Below are positions 7,145-10,711 of a DNA stretch of 10,711 nucleotides, piece after piece (positions within the stretch are counted from its first letter, which is position 1; every line of letters starts with the position of its first letter). Origin of the DNA: Gammaproteobacteria bacterium UBA3532 (GTDB lineage Bacteria; Pseudomonadota; Gammaproteobacteria; Enterobacterales; UBA3532); NCBI GenBank assembly GCA_002376965.1, contig DFOV01000379.1, positions 1 to 10,711 on the forward strand. Reading direction: 5' to 3'. The position numbers and the translations under genes are program-made. The notes below the pieces were generated by a model, which was not told the DNA's origin, did no database searches, and worked only from the letters and a program-made list of their open reading frames with translations.

Positions 7145-7176
7145 AAAAGCCGGTCAAGCGACCGGCTTTTCTTTTT
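7145..7176. terminator. Intrinsic terminator between infA and pyrD, usable both ways
   Basis: GCCGGTC (7149-7155), loop AAGC, GACCGGC (7160-7166) is a perfect GC-rich stem extended by AAAA/TTTT, followed by TTTTCTTTTT on the plus strand. It begins 3 bases after the infA stop. On the minus strand the same stem is followed by TTTTTGTT, so it can also end pyrD transcripts, whose stop codon is about 60 bases away. Confidence 0.93.
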
Positions 7177-7228
7177 AGTCTACGTTAATTACCTGTATCG
7201 TATTAGTTTTACAAGATTTTTTAAGTTT

Positions 7229-8245
7229 CTAAGTATTTCCTAGACCTTTCAGAATTTTCTTAACCAATCCTGGTCCCTGGTAAATGAACCCCGTATATAC
7301 CTGCACCAGGCTAGCTCCGGCATCCAGTTTCGCCTGCGCAGTCTCAACGCTATCGACGCCGCCAACACCAATAATCGGCATCTTGCCATCCAGTTTTTTA
7401 GCAAACTTTCTTAATACTTCCGTTGAATCGTCAAAAACAGGCTTTCCACTCAACCCACCTTGCTCTTTGTAATGGGGTAGTCCATCTATGATGTCTCGGC
7501 GATTGGTGGTATTGGTGGCAATGACACCGTCAATATTATGCTTGATAAATGCCTGCGCTAACTCATCAATTTCTGTATCAGTAAGATCCGGTGCAATTTT
7601 AACAAGAACCGGTACATATTTATTATACTGCTCCTTTAAGGTTAACTGGCGTTCTTTGATCCCAGCTAATAGCGTATCTAGCGCTTCTCCGTGTTGAAGA
7701 TCACGCAAACCTGGCGTGTTTGGCGATGAAATATTTATAGCAATATAATCTGCATGAGGGTAAACCTCATTCAAACAAATCAGGTAATCATCCAGCGCCT
7801 TCTCAGCTGGCGTTACTTTATTTTTACCAATATTTATTCCAATAATGCCTTTATATTTGGCTTTTTTGACCTGCTGAACCAGATATTGAACCCCATAGTT
7901 ATTGAAGCCCATTCGGTTGATAATTCCCTCTGCCGGTTTTACACGAAACATCCGAGGTTTGTCATTTCCAGGTTGAGCCACCGGGGTAACGGTTCCAACT
8001 TCAATAAAACCAAACCCCATCATACCGAGAGCATCTATATAGTCGCCATTTTTATCAAGTCCTGCAGCCAAGCCGACAGGGTTGGGAAACGTCAGCCCTA
8101 GAATACTTACTGGTTGCTGGGGTATTGGAAACAAGCCCTGCAGACCAGGAATTTTCGCCAAATATTTTAAAGGCTTAAGCGAGACATCATGAGCTACTTC
8201 CGGGGGCAGCGTAAAAAGACAACTGCGGATTAATTTATAAAACAT
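7229..8245 (-). CDS. pyrD: Dihydroorotate dehydrogenase (quinone), class 2
   Basis: PyrD oxidises dihydroorotate to orotate, the fourth step of de novo UMP synthesis, passing electrons through FMN to quinone at the inner membrane. From ATG 8245 it has 338 residues, the class 2 length (E. coli 336). The short N-terminal amphipathic extension ([20 protein letters not shown]) that docks class 2 enzymes to the membrane is present. FMN and substrate blocks are intact: [45 protein letters not shown] with the class 2 catalytic Ser, [25 protein letters not shown] and QVYTGF. The start is fixed by a strong GGAGG (8257-8253) 7 bases upstream and by alignment with E. coli; an in-frame codon at 8293 would add 16 unrelated residues. 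The NAD-glutamate dehydrogenase gene ends 72 bases upstream on the same strand. An extended -10 and a leader hairpin lie in that gap. Confidence 0.98.
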   Translation of the reverse strand: MFYKLIRSCLFTLPPEVAHDVSLKPLKYLAKIPGLQGLFPIPQQPVSILGLTFPNPVGLAAGLDKNGDYIDALGMMGFGFIEVGTVTPVAQPGNDKPRMFRVKPAEGIINRMGFNNYGVQYLVQQVKKAKYKGIIGINIGKNKVTPAEKALDDYLICLNEVYPHADYIAINISSPNTPGLRDLQHGEALDTLLAGIKERQLTLKEQYNKYVPVLVKIAPDLTDTEIDELAQAFIKHNIDGVIATNTTNRRDIIDGLPHYKEQGGLSGKPVFDDSTEVLRKFAKKLDGKMPIIGVGGVDSVETAQAKLDAGASLVQVYTGFIYQGPGLVKKILKGLGNT

Positions 8246-8252
8246 CAATGAA

Positions 8253-8271
8253 CCTCCACAAATTTTGGAGG
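8253..8271 (-). promoter_or_regulatory. pyrD leader hairpin pairing the Shine-Dalgarno
   Basis: On the minus strand CCTCCA (8271-8266), loop AAATTTG, TGGAGG (8258-8253) form a perfect GC-rich 6-bp stem that includes the entire GGAGG ribosome site of pyrD. Transcripts that contain the 5' arm should be poorly translated, while those starting inside or after it would be open. In Salmonella and E. coli pyrC and pyrD, start-site choice set by CTP/GTP levels decides whether such a stem is made. Whether it works that way here depends on the unmapped start site. Confidence 0.45.
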
Positions 8272-8272
8272 C

Positions 8273-8281
8273 AGTATAACA
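8273..8281 (-). promoter_or_regulatory. Extended -10 promoter element for pyrD
   Basis: TGTTATACT on the minus strand (8281-8273) matches an extended -10 (TGnTATAAT, 5 of 6 in the hexamer). Transcription would start around 8267-8265, about 20 bases before the pyrD ATG. A TTGACT lies only 9 bases upstream, too close to act as its -35, and no other good -35 is visible. Confidence 0.45.
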
Positions 8282-8317
8282 GTTTTTAGTCAATGCTTTG
8301 GTCTTGGATCAAATATT

Positions 8318-10711
8318 CTAACTTGCCTCTCCAACATTTTGACTACTTTGTACTAACAACAGCAGCTCGCGCAGCACCACAGAAAACATGGCAAATTCGT
8401 AATTATCTGCGGTACGAATATCCGCTAATAGATGAAACCATCGTTCAACGGCATTGGCATGTAGCGATAACCAGTGATCGATTTTTTCTTCGGGGCTATT
8501 TTGCGCTGCAGATTGCCCTAAAACGGTTTGGGTAAGCGCTCTCAACTGCCAATCAAGCTCATCGCGAAATGCCGATCGAGCCAGGGCCTGCCAATGGTTT
8601 CCTACTACCTGCTTGATGATTAATTGCCTGAATAAATGAAGCTCCAGTCGCTCTGAAAGTGAGAAATAGACCAGCGCAACCGTTTCTACTTTTTCGTTAC
8701 AACATAAAGCGATATCGGCGATATCCAGACCAGAGTATAAGACAGGAAACGCCGCAACAGGTGATGCTATTTCCGTTGGAACCCCTTGCTTAGCGTAGTA
8801 GTTAACATTAGTTTCAATATAGCCTCTCACCTCGTCAGGCAACTCTCCCAGCACAGTGTCTTGCAACTCGACCAAGCACGGGCGATATCTGGCTATGACA
8901 TTTTCGATCGTAAGGGACTTGTCGGTGTGTCTTAATATCCATAGCGCTGCTCGACGCAATAGCCGACGGGTTTGATAATACATTTCATTTTGGACATCAC
9001 TACTGATCTGATTATCCAGGCTGCGGATCTTCTCCCAAAGACAGTCTTTAGCAAAGACTTCCGTTGCAATAAGATAACAACGAGCAACCTCTCCTGGAGT
9101 TGCCCCCGTTTCTTCGGTCATTCTATAGGCGAAGTTTATGCCCATGTCATTAACCATACGGTTAGCCAGTTTCGTACCTATAAGTTGTTGCCTTAACGGG
9201 TGCTCAGAAATTTCGTTGTGGTACTTTTCAACCAAGATACCCGGAAAGGCTTGCTCTATGATGCTAATGTAATACGGATCTTCACTATAAACTTCATTCT
9301 CAAGTTGTTCTTTCAACTGGTTTTTTGCATAAGCTATAAGCACGGATAGCTCTGAGCGATAAAACCCCTCTCCGGCAGAATGTCTCTCCATTAACTCATC
9401 ATCAGCGGGTATTTGCTCCAATTGGCGGTCAATTTCTCCTTGCTTTTCCAAACCATTTAAAAACCGCAACAGCTCCCGAAAGAGCTGCTCTCCACGGTAG
9501 TAAGTGATATTAATAGAGCGCACCTGTTCATAGTTATCATCCAACACTTTATTGGCTACAGTTTCTGTCATTTGCTCTAATAGAATGTTGCGCTGTTTGA
9601 GCGTCAGATCACCGTTCTCGATGATTTTATTCAGCAAAATCTTTATATTAACTTCATTATCGGAGCAATCTACTCCGCCTGCATTATCAATAAAATCGGT
9701 GTTTACCAGGCCACCGTTGGCGCAGAACTCGGCACGACCTAATTGCGTAACCCCCAAGTTTCCGCCCTCTCCAATGATCTTACACCCTGAATCAGAGGCG
9801 TTGATACGCAAAGCATCATTGGCGCGATCACCAACATCAGAATCGGTTTCCTCACTGGACTTGATATATGTCCCAATCCCCCCATTCCACAGCAGATCAA
9901 CGGGTGCTTTTAATATTGCTCGAATCAAATCGTTAGGGGTTAATGTGCGCTTGGATATTCCGAGCCATTTTTTAACTTCTGCGCTGATAGTTATCGACTT
10001 AGCTGAGCGCTTAAAAATACCACCACCCTTTGATATCAAACTCGCGTCATAATCTTCCCAGCTGCTACCAGCCAAATTAAAAAGCCGCTCACGTTCTAAA
10101 TAACTGGTTTCAGCAACGGGATCAGGATCGATAAATATATGCAGATGGTTGAATGCCGCTTTTAACCGGATGTGCCTGGATAGCAACATACCATTGCCAA
10201 AGACATCTCCAGCCATATCTCCAATGCCAACAACCGTGAAATCCTGATGTTGGCAATCAACACCTATTCGTCTGAAATGACTCTTTACCGATTCCCAAGC
10301 TCCTCGGGCGGTGATCCCCATTTTTTTATGGTCATATCCAGCAGAGCCCCCTGAAGCGAAGGCATCTTTCAACCAAAAATTTTGAGCTACCGCGATGTCG
10401 TTTGAATAATCGGAAAAAGTTGCCGTCCCCTTGTCTGCGGCAACAACTAAATATGGGTCGTTGCCATCATGACAAACAACTCGCGCCGGTTTAACCACCT
10501 TCTCACCTTCGTAGTTGTCGGTAACACTAAGTAATGAGCGAATAAACTGACGGTAGCACGCAATACCTTCTTCCAGCAGGGCTTTTCTATCTGACGTCGC
10601 TGGTTTTTCCCGGCAAACAAAGCCACCTTTAGCGCCTACAGGAACAATGACTGAATTTTTAACCTGCTGTGCCTTAACCAATCCAAGAATTTCCGTTCGA
10701 AAATCCTCCAT
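8318..10711 (-). CDS. gdhB: Large NAD-specific glutamate dehydrogenase, C-terminal half
   Basis: The C-terminal 797 residues of the about 1600-residue (GDH-180 type) NAD-dependent glutamate dehydrogenase, which deaminates glutamate to 2-oxoglutarate and ammonia and serves amino-acid catabolism. The 5' half is beyond the right edge; the ATG at 10711 is internal, not the start. The catalytic core is visible: KNSVIVPVGAKGGF (about residues 18-31 of the fragment) with the substrate-binding lysine, AADKGTATFSDYSN (about 90-103) with the catalytic Asp, GSAGYDHKKMGITARGAWE, and the NAD-binding GIGDMAGDVFGNGML (about 161-175). LLWNGGIGTYIK and IGEGGNLGVTQLGRAEF follow, and then the long helical C-terminal domain of this family, ending in VGEAS. 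The symbol follows the P. aeruginosa name; gdh2 is used for similar enzymes. No frameshift is seen. pyrD follows after 72 bases without an obvious terminator, so some read-through into pyrD is likely. Confidence 0.95.
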   Translation of the reverse strand: MEDFRTEILGLVKAQQVKNSVIVPVGAKGGFVCREKPATSDRKALLEEGIACYRQFIRSLLSVTDNYEGEKVVKPARVVCHDGNDPYLVVAADKGTATFSDYSNDIAVAQNFWLKDAFASGGSAGYDHKKMGITARGAWESVKSHFRRIGVDCQHQDFTVVGIGDMAGDVFGNGMLLSRHIRLKAAFNHLHIFIDPDPVAETSYLERERLFNLAGSSWEDYDASLISKGGGIFKRSAKSITISAEVKKWLGISKRTLTPNDLIRAILKAPVDLLWNGGIGTYIKSSEETDSDVGDRANDALRINASDSGCKIIGEGGNLGVTQLGRAEFCANGGLVNTDFIDNAGGVDCSDNEVNIKILLNKIIENGDLTLKQRNILLEQMTETVANKVLDDNYEQVRSINITYYRGEQLFRELLRFLNGLEKQGEIDRQLEQIPADDELMERHSAGEGFYRSELSVLIAYAKNQLKEQLENEVYSEDPYYISIIEQAFPGILVEKYHNEISEHPLRQQLIGTKLANRMVNDMGINFAYRMTEETGATPGEVARCYLIATEVFAKDCLWEKIRSLDNQISSDVQNEMYYQTRRLLRRAALWILRHTDKSLTIENVIARYRPCLVELQDTVLGELPDEVRGYIETNVNYYAKQGVPTEIASPVAAFPVLYSGLDIADIALCCNEKVETVALVYFSLSERLELHLFRQLIIKQVVGNHWQALARSAFRDELDWQLRALTQTVLGQSAAQNSPEEKIDHWLSLHANAVERWFHLLADIRTADNYEFAMFSVVLRELLLLVQSSQNVGEAS

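Noticed and set aside
7754..8101. 115-codon open frame on the plus strand
   Set aside because: It lies antisense within pyrD, whose conserved blocks span the same bases; its composition looks like a frame shadow.
8246..8293. Upstream start of pyrD at 8293
   Set aside because: It would translate through the strong GGAGG site and add residues absent from class 2 enzymes; MFYKL at 8245 matches the E. coli start.
8293..8535. 80-codon plus-strand frame over the glutamate dehydrogenase 3' end
   Set aside because: Antisense to a clearly coding 3' end, and it begins within the gap that holds the pyrD leader; no supporting signal.
9552..10052. 166-codon open frame on the plus strand
   Set aside because: It is fully antisense to the catalytic core of the glutamate dehydrogenase gene, which has clear family motifs in the other frame; the translated product shows no family features and no ribosome site.

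Overview
The window looks like chromosomal DNA from a flagellated gammaproteobacterium of moderate GC content (judged by eye, not counted). Support for this comes from an IF-1 close to the enterobacterial and marine gammaproteobacterial sequence, a FadD similar to E. coli FadD along its whole length and followed directly by rnd (the E. coli order), a class 2 quinone-linked dihydroorotate dehydrogenase, and the very large NAD-dependent glutamate dehydrogenase known from pseudomonads and marine relatives. Genus cannot be fixed from this sequence. No transposase, integrase, CRISPR array, tRNA or rRNA was recognised.

Left part (1-3525, minus strand): an alpha/beta hydrolase, then fadD (long-chain acyl-CoA synthetase), then rnd (RNase D, cut by the left edge). 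fadD and rnd are only 7 bases apart. A 10-bp inverted repeat occupies the fadD leader and ends against its Shine-Dalgarno sequence.

Middle part (3574-5839, plus strand): divergent from the hydrolase is a two-gene unit coding for a lipoprotein zinc aminopeptidase of the PF10023 type and a patatin-like phospholipase. Patatin-type lipases release fatty acids and FadD activates them, so the divergent units may share a lipid-turnover theme; that is inference.

5840-7176 (plus strand): a single compact flagellin gene without visible flagellar neighbours, preceded by a 175-base leader region containing a 16-bp inverted repeat; then infA with a good sigma70-type promoter and a strong terminator that can serve both strands.

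Right part (7229-10711, minus strand): the 3' half of the large NAD-glutamate dehydrogenase gene, then pyrD. The pyrD leader has an extended -10 element and a perfect 6-bp stem that pairs the whole Shine-Dalgarno sequence, reminiscent of the pyrimidine-sensitive start-site switch known for enterobacterial pyrC/pyrD.

Most genes are housekeeping. I did not find a clearly new multi-gene system. The parts most worth a second look are the orphan lysine-poor flagellin, the pyrD leader hairpin and the fadD leader inverted repeat.
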